A stretch of DNA of 62,003 nt from Roseateles depolymerans (GTDB lineage Bacteria > Pseudomonadota > Gammaproteobacteria > Burkholderiales > Burkholderiaceae_C), in NCBI GenBank assembly GCA_003241055.1, contig QFOD01000027.1, positions 1 to 62,003 on the forward strand, written 5' to 3'. Both the position numbers and the translations under genes were made by a program. This document shows positions 42,681 to 50,455 of the stretch, piece after piece. Positions within the stretch are counted from its first letter, which is position 1. Each line of letters starts with the position of its first letter. The notes beneath the pieces are model-generated. The model did not search any database, was not told where the DNA came from, and was given only the letters and a program-made list of their open reading frames with translations.

Positions 42681-44489
42681 TTAGTCGTCGACTTGCAGGA
42701 TGGCGAGGAAGGCTTCTTGAGGCACCTCGACCGAGCCGATCTGCTTCATGCGCTTCTTGCCGGCCTTTTGCTTTTCCAGCAGCTTGCGCTTGCGGGTGAT
42801 GTCACCACCGTAGCATTTTGCCAGCACGTTCTTGCGCAGCGCCTTGATGTTCTCGCGGGCGATGATGTTGGCACCGATCGCGGCTTGGATGGCCACGTCG
42901 TACATCTGGCGCGGGATCTGCTCGCGCATCTTGGCGGCCACGCCGCGGCCGCGGTACTGGCTCTGGCTGCGGTGCACGATCATGGCGAGAGGATCGACCT
43001 TGTCGCCGTTGATCATGATGTCGACCTTGACGACGTCGGCGGCGCGGTATTCCTTGAACTCGTAGTCCATGGACGCGTAGCCACGCGAGGCCGACTTCAG
43101 CTTGTCGAAGAAGTCCAGCACGATCTCGGCCAGCGGGATCTCGTAGGTCAGCATGACCTGCTTGCCGTGATAGGCCATGTTGAGCTGCACGCCGCGCTTC
43201 TGGTTGGCCAGCGTCATGACGACGCCGACGTAGTCCTGCGGCATGTACAGGTGCACCGTGACGATGGGCTCGCGGATCTCGCGGATGCGGCCCACGTCGG
43301 GCATCTTGGACGGGTTCTCGACCTGGATGACCTCTCCGTCGTTCAGCTCCACCTCGTAGATCACGCTGGGCGCGGTGGTGACCAGGTCTTGATCAAATTC
43401 GCGCTCCAGCCGCTCCTGCACGATCTCCATGTGCAGCAGGCCCAGGAAGCCGACTCGGAAGCCGAAGCCCAATGCCTGGCTGACCTCGGGCTCGTAGCGA
43501 ATCGACGCGTCGTTCAGGCAGAGCTTCTCCAGCGCGTCGCGCAGCTGGTCGTACTCGCTGGCCTCGGTCGGGTAGAGGCCCGCGAACACCTGCGGCTGGA
43601 TCTCCTTGAAACCCGGCAGCGCCTCGGTGGCCGGCCCGGCGTTGTTGGGCAGCTTCTTTTCCAGCGTGACGGTGTCACCCACCTTGGCTGCCGCCAGTTC
43701 CTTGATGCCGCAGATGATGAAGCCCACCTCGCCGGCCTTCAGCGCATCGCGGTTCTCGCTCTTGGGCGTGAACACGCCCAGGTGCTCGATGGGGTAGACC
43801 GAATTGGTGGCCATCATGCGGATGCGCTCGTTCTTGCGCAGCTCCCCATCCACCACACGCACCAGCATCACGACGCCGACGTAGTTGTCGAACCAGGCGT
43901 CGATGATCATTGCGCGCGGCGGGCCGTCCGGATCGCCCTTGGGCGACGGCATCTTGGTGATGACCGCCTCCAGGATCTCATCGATGCCCATGCCGGTCTT
44001 GGCCGAGCAGGGAATGGCGTCGGTCGCATCGATGCCGATCACGTCCTCGATCTCGGCCTTGGCGTTGTCGGGGTCGGCCGACGGCAGGTCCATCTTGTTG
44101 AGCACCGGCACCACCTCGACGCCGAGGTCCAGCGCCGTGTAGCAGTTGGCCACGGTCTGCGCCTCGACACCCTGCGAGGCATCCACCACCAGCAGCGCGC
44201 CCTCGCAGGCCGACAGCGAGCGGCTCACCTCGTACGAGAAGTCCACATGCCCCGGCGTGTCGATGAGGTTGAGGTTGTAGACCTTGCCGTCCTTGGCCGT
44301 GTACTGGAGCGCGGCCGTCTGCGCCTTGATCGTGATGCCGCGTTCGCGCTCCAGGTCCATGGAGTCGAGCACCTGCGCCTCCATCTCGCGATCGCTCAGG
44401 CCGCCGCAGCGCTGGATGATGCGATCGGCCAGCGTGCTCTTGCCGTGGTCGATGTGGGCAATGATGGAGAAATTGCGGATGTGATTCAT
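42681..44489 (-). CDS. lepA: elongation factor 4 (LepA)
   Basis: A 602-residue translational GTPase that promotes ribosome back-translocation or biogenesis. G1 is AHIDHGKSTLADRI, G3 is DTPGHVDFSYEVSRSL, and G4 NKMDLPSADPD. The specific C-terminal LepA domain ends in KCYGGDITRKRKLLEKQKAG and KRMKQIGSVEVPQEAFLAIL. Gene order lepA-lepB-rnc is the standard. It has a leader of at least 100 bases that begins after the candidate small-RNA terminator and contains a CACATC/GATGTG hairpin (44550-44567). Confidence 0.98.
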   Translation of the reverse strand: MNHIRNFSIIAHIDHGKSTLADRIIQRCGGLSDREMEAQVLDSMDLERERGITIKAQTAALQYTAKDGKVYNLNLIDTPGHVDFSYEVSRSLSACEGALLVVDASQGVEAQTVANCYTALDLGVEVVPVLNKMDLPSADPDNAKAEIEDVIGIDATDAIPCSAKTGMGIDEILEAVITKMPSPKGDPDGPPRAMIIDAWFDNYVGVVMLVRVVDGELRKNERIRMMATNSVYPIEHLGVFTPKSENRDALKAGEVGFIICGIKELAAAKVGDTVTLEKKLPNNAGPATEALPGFKEIQPQVFAGLYPTEASEYDQLRDALEKLCLNDASIRYEPEVSQALGFGFRVGFLGLLHMEIVQERLEREFDQDLVTTAPSVIYEVELNDGEVIQVENPSKMPDVGRIREIREPIVTVHLYMPQDYVGVVMTLANQKRGVQLNMAYHGKQVMLTYEIPLAEIVLDFFDKLKSASRGYASMDYEFKEYRAADVVKVDIMINGDKVDPLAMIVHRSQSQYRGRGVAAKMREQIPRQMYDVAIQAAIGANIIARENIKALRKNVLAKCYGGDITRKRKLLEKQKAGKKRMKQIGSVEVPQEAFLAILQVDD

Positions 44490-44594
44490 TGAACCAGGGA
44501 CTGCGAATCAGCCGGAGAGACAACGGCCAAGCCGCCGATGTGGAGGGCTCACATCACTGGCGATGTGAAGGCCTGGGAAGGCCGTGCCGCAAAC

Positions 44595-44660
44595 AAAAAA
44601 AAGGCACGTCGAAGAGGTGACGCGCCTTCCAACAAAAGGTATGGCAACTGCTTGTTGGGC
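44595..44660 (-). ncRNA. candidate small RNA with intrinsic terminator
   Basis: On the minus strand a TACAAT hexamer (44665-44670) is followed after about six bases by a compact two-hairpin RNA. Hairpin 1 is formed by CCAACAA (44652-44658) and TTGTTGG (44629-44635) with a 16-base loop. Hairpin 2 is GGCGCGTC (44619-44626) with GACGTGCC (44603-44610), one G-U pair, and a loop ACCTCTTC, and it is followed by eight T (44595-44602). Promoter, start and terminator fit a transcript of about 64 bases. The terminator loop exposes CCUC, complementary to Shine-Dalgarno sequences. It could instead be an attenuator of lepA. I do not recognise the family. Confidence 0.7.
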
Positions 44661-44664
44661 TTCC

Positions 44665-44692
44665 ATTGTAGCCAAAAGCACCGCCCGGCAAA
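44665..44692 (-). promoter_or_regulatory. promoter of the candidate small RNA
   Basis: The -10 is TACAAT (44665-44670). A weak -35, TTTGCC (44687-44692), lies 16 bases upstream. The implied start at about 44658-44660 coincides with the first base pair of the RNA hairpin. Confidence 0.55.
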
Positions 44693-44753
44693 CCGCACCA
44701 GCATTGGTTCTCCGGCCGTTGCGGCCTGCCAACAAGGAAAACTAACAACAGCT

Positions 44754-44804
44754 TATCCACAGGATCTTGTGGATCTCCTGTGGATGCTTTTCCGCATCCA
44801 CAGA
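44754..44804. repeat. tandem ATCCACA hairpin cluster with a perfect DnaA box
   Basis: Four ATCCACA cores in alternating orientation lie in 51 bases: 44756-44762 (+), 44769-44775 (-), 44780-44786 (-) and 44797-44803 (+). They form two adjacent hairpins with six-base loops; the second has a perfect ten-base stem, CTGTGGATGC with GCATCCACAG. The first core is part of TTATCCACA (44754-44762), a perfect DnaA box. It may be a DnaA-binding cluster or the processing/termination structure after mucD. Confidence 0.6.
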
Positions 44805-44991
44805 AGCCCGCCGATTCGCACGTCAAGCGCGTCAATTCAAGGCTCGTCGGCCGCGATTTTAGCCGCCGGATCAAACAATCCCGGCAGCTGCCCCACAAGT
44901 CGGCGGGCACCAACTTGCGGAAGCGGTGGACAACTCTGTGCCAGCCTGCCGCATCATGAAATAACCCAGGCAGGCGCCTGGTTGAGTTCGG

Positions 44992-46458
44992 TCAACGCGC
45001 GGGCTTGAGCAGCACAAAACTCACCACGTCATCGCGCCGCACGACCAGATTGATGACCTTGGTCTTGTCGGCCTTGGCGATCTGCGCCTGGAACGCCTTC
45101 ACATTAGCGACCTCGACATTGCCAACGGACATGATGATGTCGCCCTCCTGCAGACCGGCACGTGCGGCCGCCCCCGTCGCTGCATCGATCTTCACGCCGC
45201 CCTTGAACTTCAGGTCCTTGCGCTGCGCGTCGGTCAGCTCCGACACCTTCAGGCCGAGCGCGGCGCTGGGCACGGTCGTGGCCGGTGCCGCGTCGCCCTC
45301 TGCTGCCGCGGCCGTCGCACGCTTGCTGCGCTCATCCTCGCCCACGGTCACCACCAGGTCCTTGTAGGCGCCGCGGCGGAACACGGTCAGCGTGGACTTG
45401 GCGCCCGGCTTGACGGCAGCAACCAGGCGACGCAGATCAGCGGCCTTGTCGACGACCTTGCCGTCGACCTTGACCACCACATCGCCGCCTTCAAGCCCCG
45501 CCTTCTCGGCGGGGCTGCCGGCCACCACCGAGCGCACCACCGCGCCCTGGGCCTTGCCCAGCCCGATGGCCTCGGCGACCTCCTTGGTGATGTCATCAGG
45601 CAGCACGCCCAGGTAGCCACGCACCACACGGCCGCCAGCGCGCAGTTCATCTGCCACCCGCATCGCGTCCGCGATCGGGATCGCGAAGGAGATGCCCATG
45701 TAGCCGCCGTTCTGGCTGTAGATCTGCGAGTTGATGCCGATGACCTCGCCGCGCATGTTGACCAGCGGGCCGCCGGAGTTGCCGGGATTGATGGCCACAT
45801 CGGTCTGGATCAGCGGCAGCAGATCGCCGGTGTCGCGCTGCTTGGCGCTGATGATGCCGGCGGTCACGCTGTTCTCGAGGCCGAAGGGCGAGCCGATGGC
45901 CATCACCCACTCGCCCACCTTGGCCCGGGTGCTGTCGCCGATCTTCACGACCGGCAGGCCGCTGGCCTCGACCTTGACCACGGCGACGTCGGAGCGCTGG
46001 TCCGCGCCGATGATCTTCGCCTTCAGCTCGCGCTTGTCGGTCAGCGTGACGATGACCTCGTCCGCGCCCTGCACCACATGGGCATTGGTCATCACGTAAC
46101 CGTCGGCGCTCAGGATGAACCCGGAACCGACACCGCGACGCGTCGGCCCCTCGTCGTCATCGCGTGGCGCCCCGCGACGCTGGTTGGGCACCGGCAGCCC
46201 GAAGCGGCGGAAGAACTCCTGCATCTGCTCGTTCATCTCCTGCTGCCCTTCGGCCACCTTGACCTTCTCGGCAGTCCTGATGTTCACCACGGCCGGGCCG
46301 ACCCGCTCCACCAGTTCGGTGAAGTCCGGCAGGTCACGCGCCTGCGCAATGGCAGGGGCCTGGCCGAGCGCCAGCGCCAGGGCCATCGCCACGCCGGACA
46401 GGCCGTGATGCAGACGTTGGCGGGTTTGAGAACGGGAAGCTGGGGTCTCAACGGGCAT
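44992..46458 (-). CDS. mucD: DegP/MucD-type periplasmic serine protease
   Basis: A 488-residue HtrA protease that degrades misfolded envelope proteins. A signal peptide ends near residue 40 (AIAQA). The catalytic triad is His127 in MTNAHVV, Asp157 in QRSDVAVV and Ser228 in NPGNSGGP. Two PDZ domains follow (about 290-375 and 400-480). It belongs to the sigma-E cluster rpoE-rseA-mucD, where it is expected to be an output and a negative feedback element. rseB, normally between rseA and mucD, is missing here. Confidence 0.95.
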   Translation of the reverse strand: MPVETPASRSQTRQRLHHGLSGVAMALALALGQAPAIAQARDLPDFTELVERVGPAVVNIRTAEKVKVAEGQQEMNEQMQEFFRRFGLPVPNQRRGAPRDDDEGPTRRGVGSGFILSADGYVMTNAHVVQGADEVIVTLTDKRELKAKIIGADQRSDVAVVKVEASGLPVVKIGDSTRAKVGEWVMAIGSPFGLENSVTAGIISAKQRDTGDLLPLIQTDVAINPGNSGGPLVNMRGEVIGINSQIYSQNGGYMGISFAIPIADAMRVADELRAGGRVVRGYLGVLPDDITKEVAEAIGLGKAQGAVVRSVVAGSPAEKAGLEGGDVVVKVDGKVVDKAADLRRLVAAVKPGAKSTLTVFRRGAYKDLVVTVGEDERSKRATAAAAEGDAAPATTVPSAALGLKVSELTDAQRKDLKFKGGVKIDAATGAAARAGLQEGDIIMSVGNVEVANVKAFQAQIAKADKTKVINLVVRRDDVVSFVLLKPAR

Positions 46459-46524
46459 GGTGGGATTCCAGGGATATGAAGATCGACGCAGGCCATGAGC
46501 AGGCCCTGCGCGGTATTCAGGGAT

Positions 46525-47055
46525 TCAGGGGCGAGCGGTCGAGGCGCCGGACTCAGGCCACAACGGCGGCGGCGTCCAGGACGCCGCGTCCACAACTGTG
46601 CCATGCGGCGGGTCCGCCAGACCGAAGTCAGGGGTTTGCGCTCCCGCTGCCCGCTGCGCGAAGCTGGTGGCAACCGGAGAGGACGCAAGACCCGCCCCCG
46701 CTGCCAGCACCGGCGCCCCGCTCTGCCCCATCTCCCGTAGCGGGCTGAGCAGCAGCGCCATGGCCACGAAGCTGGCGGCCACCGCCAGCGGGGGAAGCCA
46801 ACCGCGGGCCGGTTTCTGAGGCCACGGCTGCTCGACAGACTCCGCTTGAAGCCGCTGCAGCAACTGGGCGGTCGGCAATGCGACAGGGCGCGCCAGTTCA
46901 GGGGAGCGCAACGCATCACCCGCCTCGTGCCAGGCCAGCCAGCGTTCCCGCAGCGTCGGATCCTTCGCCCAGGCAGCCTCCACCAGGCGCCAATCCTGCG
47001 CGCCAGCCTCACCGTCCGCTATCGCAGACAGCGCCTTCAGCAGTTGTTCATTCAC
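46525..47055 (-). CDS. rseA: anti-sigma-E factor RseA
   Basis: A 176-residue single-pass membrane protein. The cytoplasmic N terminus (VNEQLLKALSAIADGEAG, then DWRLVEAAWAKDPTLRERWL) matches the anti-sigma RseA/MucA domain that binds RpoE. One helix spans about residues 92-113 (LPPLAVAASFVAMALLLSPL). The periplasmic part is short (about 60 residues). The start is the GTG at 47055, overlapping the rpoE stop (GTGA); the longer frame beyond is antisense-frame noise. It would be cleaved on envelope stress to release RpoE. No RseB gene follows to protect it from cleavage. Confidence 0.88.
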   Translation of the reverse strand: MNEQLLKALSAIADGEAGAQDWRLVEAAWAKDPTLRERWLAWHEAGDALRSPELARPVALPTAQLLQRLQAESVEQPWPQKPARGWLPPLAVAASFVAMALLLSPLREMGQSGAPVLAAGAGLASSPVATSFAQRAAGAQTPDFGLADPPHGTVVDAASWTPPPLWPESGASTARP

Positions 47056-47624
47056 CAGCGTCTCCCATGTCGCCCGGCCAACAACGGGCGCAGCCGCTCC
47101 GCGACGGCCTCCCGTGCACGGAAGATGCGCGAACGCACCGTGCCCGGCGGGCAACCCATCAGCTCGGCGATGTCTTCGTAGCTCAATCCGTCCACCTCGC
47201 GCAGCAGCAACGCCTGGCGCTGCTCCTGCACCAACTCGCCCACCGCAAGATCCAGCGCCCCCGCCAGCTGGCGGCTGGCCAGCACGGATTCGGGCGTGGC
47301 GTGATCGCTTGGAGTCGACGAGGCTTCGAAAGTTCCATCGTCCAGCGATTCGATCGGGCGTTGCCGCGCCCGGTGACGCGCCGCGGCGTTCACCGCAATG
47401 CGGTACAGCCAGGTGTAGAACGCACTGTCGCCTCGGAAGGCGGGCAGGGCTCGGTAGGCGGCCAGGAAAGTCTCCTGGCACAGATCGGCCACCTCATCCG
47501 TCACTTGCACATGGCGCGCCAGCAATCGCTCGACCCGACGCTGGTACTTGAGCACCAGCATGTCGAATGCGGCGCGGCTTCCCGCCTGCGCCTCGCGCAC
47601 CAGCAACAGATCAGGATCACTCAT
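47052..47624 (-). CDS. rpoE: RNA polymerase sigma-E factor
   Basis: A 190-residue ECF sigma factor for envelope stress. Region 2 is FDMLVLKYQRRVERLLARHV through DLCQETFLAAYRALPAFRGD and TWLYRIAVNAAARHRAR. Region 4 is RQALLLREVDGLSYEDIAEL and PPGTVRSRIFRAREAVAERL. I start at the ATG (47624, MSDPDLLLV); the extra residues of the longer frame overlap the upstream gene. It is coupled to the small membrane protein gene before it (4-base overlap) and to rseA after it. Confidence 0.96.
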   Translation of the reverse strand: MSDPDLLLVREAQAGSRAAFDMLVLKYQRRVERLLARHVQVTDEVADLCQETFLAAYRALPAFRGDSAFYTWLYRIAVNAAARHRARQRPIESLDDGTFEASSTPSDHATPESVLASRQLAGALDLAVGELVQEQRQALLLREVDGLSYEDIAELMGCPPGTVRSRIFRAREAVAERLRPLLAGRHGRRW

Positions 47625-48052
47625 CGCCGTGCACCACCGCCCGCGGCAAAGAGGGTCGCACGCAAGGCGCCCCAAGTCTCGAGATGATGGTCCTGCGCCA
47701 GCGGCAGATACAGCGTGGAACGAGGCTGGCTCGAGCGCGCCCTGAGCAGCATCCAGCGATCCAGATCGATTACCACGTCAAGCGACACCTGTTGCTCGCC
47801 CTGGAAGGCTGGCGGCGTGGCCAGCCACCAGGCCTGACCGTCCCAGCGCAGACGTCGGGGCAACGCCACTGAAAGACGCCAGGCCATCACGGCCACCACA
47901 GGCAAAAGCAGGACGGCCGGCCAGATCTGCGGCAGATGCTGACCGATGGCCAGCAGCAGGACCGCACAGGCCAGCAAGGCAAGGCCTGTCACCAACCCCT
48001 GGACGCGCCGATCGGCGCAAACCTGCAGACGCAGCGGCGGTGCGGCACGCAT
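47621..48052 (-). CDS. small membrane protein, YgfX/CptA-like
   Basis: A 143-residue protein with two adjacent membrane helices (about residues 20-58) and a soluble C-terminal part with LRWDGQAWWLATPPAFQGEQ and DLDRWMLLRARSS. This arrangement resembles YgfX-type proteins, but the match is by topology and the DG-W pattern only. The gene lies between fabF (15-base gap) and rpoE (4-base overlap) and so may take part in the same envelope operon. A GTG two codons upstream (48058) is an alternative start. Confidence 0.7.
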   Translation of the reverse strand: MRAAPPLRLQVCADRRVQGLVTGLALLACAVLLLAIGQHLPQIWPAVLLLPVVAVMAWRLSVALPRRLRWDGQAWWLATPPAFQGEQQVSLDVVIDLDRWMLLRARSSQPRSTLYLPLAQDHHLETWGALRATLFAAGGGARR

Positions 48053-48067
48053 CGCCACCGCGGTGGA

Positions 48068-49312
48068 TCAGACCCGCTTGAAGATCAGCGTGCCGTTGGT
48101 GCCGCCGAAGCCGAAGTTGTTCTTGGCGGCGTAGTCGATCTTCATGGGCCGCGCCTCGTTGGCGCAGTAGTCCAGGTCGCACTCGGGATCCTGGTTGAAG
48201 ATGTTGATGGTGGGCGGCACGACCTGATCGCGCAGCGCCAGCGCCGTGAACACGGACTCGATGCCACCCGCGCCACCCAGCAGGTGGCCGGTCATGGACT
48301 TGGTCGAGCTGACCACCATGTTCTTGGCGTGATCGCCGAACGCGAGCTTGATCGCGTTCGTTTCGTTCACGTCACCCAGCGGCGTGGAGGTGCCGTGAGC
48401 GTTCATGTACTGGATCTGGTCGGGGTTGAGCCCCGCGTTGCGCAGCGCCGCACGCATGGAGCGCTTGGGGCCGTCCACGTTGGGCGCGGTCATGTGGTAC
48501 GCGTCCGCCCCCATGCCGAAGCCGGACAGCTCGCAATAGATCTTGGCGCCGCGCTTCTTGGCGTGCTCGTACTCTTCCAGCACGAGAACGCCGGCCCCCT
48601 CGCCCAGCACGAAGCCGTCACGATCCTTGTCCCAGGGGCGGGATGCGGTCGCCGGGTCGTCGTTGCGGGTAGAGAGCGCACGGGCAGACGCGAAGCCGCC
48701 GATGCCCAAGGGCGACACGGCACCCTCCGCACCGCCCGCGATCATCACGTCGGCATCGCCGTACTCGATGAGGCGGCCGGCTTCGCCGATCGCGTGCAGG
48801 CCCGTCGTGCAGGCCGTCACGATCGCCAGGTTGGGGCCCTGGAAACCGAAGCGAATGGATACATGGCCCGAGATCATGTTGATGATCGAGGCCGGAATGA
48901 AGAACGGCGAAATACGGCGGGGGCCGCGGTTCGTCAGTTCGGTGTGGGTCTCCTCGATCATCGGCAGACCGCCGATGCCCGAGCCCACGAGCACGCCGAT
49001 GCGCTCGGCCTGCTCTTCGGTCAACTGATCCCCGGTCGGCAGACCCGCATCCTGGACAGCCTGGATGGATGCAGCCAGGCCGTAATGGATGAAGTGATCC
49101 ATGTGCCGGGCTTCCTTCGCGGGGATGTAGTCCTCCACGTTGAAGCCCTTGACCTCACCCGCGAAATGACAGGCCAGGTTGCTGGCGTCGAAGCGGGTGA
49201 TGGTGGCAATGCCGGAACGGCCAGCCAGGATGTTGGCCCAACCTTCAGCCACCGTGTTGCCCACGGGGCTGATCAGGCCGAGACCGGTAACGACAACACG
49301 GCGACGGGTCAT
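48068..49312 (-). CDS. fabF: 3-oxoacyl-ACP synthase II
   Basis: A 414-residue condensing enzyme that elongates acyl-ACP with malonyl-ACP, and makes cis-vaccenate at low temperature. The nucleophile Cys168 lies in AIVTACTTGLHAIG. The two histidines are in MNAHGTSTPLGDVNE and KSMTGHLLGGAG. It follows acpP after 31 bases, the standard order. Confidence 0.97.
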   Translation of the reverse strand: MTRRRVVVTGLGLISPVGNTVAEGWANILAGRSGIATITRFDASNLACHFAGEVKGFNVEDYIPAKEARHMDHFIHYGLAASIQAVQDAGLPTGDQLTEEQAERIGVLVGSGIGGLPMIEETHTELTNRGPRRISPFFIPASIINMISGHVSIRFGFQGPNLAIVTACTTGLHAIGEAGRLIEYGDADVMIAGGAEGAVSPLGIGGFASARALSTRNDDPATASRPWDKDRDGFVLGEGAGVLVLEEYEHAKKRGAKIYCELSGFGMGADAYHMTAPNVDGPKRSMRAALRNAGLNPDQIQYMNAHGTSTPLGDVNETNAIKLAFGDHAKNMVVSSTKSMTGHLLGGAGGIESVFTALALRDQVVPPTINIFNQDPECDLDYCANEARPMKIDYAAKNNFGFGGTNGTLIFKRV

Positions 49313-49343
49313 GCGGAACAGGGTCAGTTGAACGTGACCTGGA

Positions 49344-49583
49344 TCAGGCCTTGTGGTGCTTGACGGCGTAGTCGATCGCCAGCTGCACGGTGGTGATCTT
49401 CTCGGCCTCTTCGTCCGGGATCTCGATGCCGAACTCGTCTTCGAGGGCCATCACCAGTTCCACGGTGTCCAGAGAATCGGCGCCCAGGTCGGCAACGAAA
49501 GCCTTTTCGTTCGTGACGTCGGCTTCCGCCACGCCGAGTTGCTCGGCGATGATTTTCTTGACTCGTGCTTCGATATCGCTCAT
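49344..49583 (-). CDS. acpP: acyl carrier protein
   Basis: A 79-residue acidic carrier of fatty-acid intermediates. The phosphopantetheine serine is Ser37 in DLGADSLDTVELVMALE. The start MSDIEARVKKIIAEQ is preceded by a good GGAGG. Its product is activated by AcpS, encoded at the end of the same block, and used by FabD, FabG, FabH and FabF. It probably has an extra promoter (49621-49650). Confidence 0.98.
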   Translation of the reverse strand: MSDIEARVKKIIAEQLGVAEADVTNEKAFVADLGADSLDTVELVMALEDEFGIEIPDEEAEKITTVQLAIDYAVKHHKA

Positions 49584-49620
49584 GACTCCTCCGAGAGGGG
49601 TTTGCTGAAAACAGCCCGCC

Positions 49621-49650
49621 ATTCTACGGGCTCTAGAGTGCCGCCCCTAA
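49621..49650 (-). promoter_or_regulatory. candidate internal promoter for acpP
   Basis: On the minus strand TTAGGG (49645-49650) and TAGAAT (49621-49626) are separated by 18 bases, 37 bases before the acpP ATG, in the 111-base gap after fabG. The -10 is good, the -35 weak. High acpP demand makes an internal promoter plausible. Confidence 0.4.
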
Positions 49651-49694
49651 GGCTCGCGTTTGCGGGCCTCGGAACGGGTGGCGGCGTGCGGGCC

Positions 49695-50438
49695 TCAGCC
49701 CATGTACATGCCGCCGTTCACATGCAGTTCGGTGCCGGTGATGTAGGCCGCGCCCGGCGAGGCCAGGAACACCACGGACGCCGCAATTTCGTCCGCCGAG
49801 CCCAGACGCCCCAGCGGGATCTGCGCCAGCAGTGCGGCCTTCTGGGCCTCGGGCAGCACCTCGGTCATGTCGGTGGCGATGAAGCCCGGCGCGATGCAGT
49901 TGACCGTGATGCCACGGCTGCCCAGTTCGCGGGCCAGCGCCCGCGTCATGCCGGCCACGCCGGCCTTGGCGGCCGCATAGTTGGCCTGACCGGCATTGCC
50001 GGAGGCTCCCACGACGGACGTGATGCTGATGATGCGACCAGCTCGCTGCTTCATCATCGGCTTGGTGGCCGCACGGCACAGGCGGAACACGGCCTTGAGG
50101 TTGGTGTCGATGACCGCGTCCCAGTCCTCGTCCTTCATGCGCATGGACAGGCCGTCACGCGTGATGCCGGCGTTGTTGACCAGCAGTTGCAGGCCGCCGT
50201 CCTTGGCGACGATGTCGTCCACCGCCGCCTGCGCGGCAGCGCCGTCGGTCACGTTGAGCACGATGCCACGGCCGCCATGGGTCGACAGGGCTTCGCTGAT
50301 GCCGGCCGCGCCGGACTCGCTGGTGGCGGTGCCGATCACGCGCCAGCCGGCCTCGGCCAGGCGCAGCGCGATCGCGCGGCCGATGCCGCGGCTGGCGCCG
50401 GTAACAAGGGCCGTGCCCAGAGATGCAGATTCAGTCAT
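49695..50438 (-). CDS. fabG: 3-oxoacyl-ACP reductase
   Basis: A 247-residue short-chain dehydrogenase that reduces 3-oxoacyl-ACP with NADPH. The cofactor motif is VTGASRGIGRAIA, the NNAG motif LLVNNAGITRDGL, and the catalytic Ser-Tyr-Lys set lies in ISITSVVGASGNAGQANYAA followed by AKAG. The end is GTELHVNGGMYMG. It sits 17 bases after fabD. Confidence 0.97.
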   Translation of the reverse strand: MTESASLGTALVTGASRGIGRAIALRLAEAGWRVIGTATSESGAAGISEALSTHGGRGIVLNVTDGAAAQAAVDDIVAKDGGLQLLVNNAGITRDGLSMRMKDEDWDAVIDTNLKAVFRLCRAATKPMMKQRAGRIISITSVVGASGNAGQANYAAAKAGVAGMTRALARELGSRGITVNCIAPGFIATDMTEVLPEAQKAALLAQIPLGRLGSADEIAASVVFLASPGAAYITGTELHVNGGMYMG

Positions 50439-50455
50439 GGGGAAGTCCTGGAGAT

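Larger units (their letters stand above)
44490..44991 (-). other. 502-base gap between mucD and lepA
   Basis: No protein-coding gene is supported here. From the mucD side it holds a weakly structured region, a tandem ATCCACA hairpin cluster (44754-44804), a promoter with TACAAT (44665-44670), a candidate small RNA with its own intrinsic terminator (44595-44660) and the lepA leader with a small hairpin (44550-44567). The gap is the only long one inside the 17-kb housekeeping run. Confidence 0.8.

Noticed and set aside
44754..44804. Chromosomal replication origin
   Set aside because: Only one perfect DnaA box, no AT-rich unwinding region and no dnaA, dnaN, gyrB or rpmH nearby; a DnaA-binding or terminator role is the most that can be claimed.
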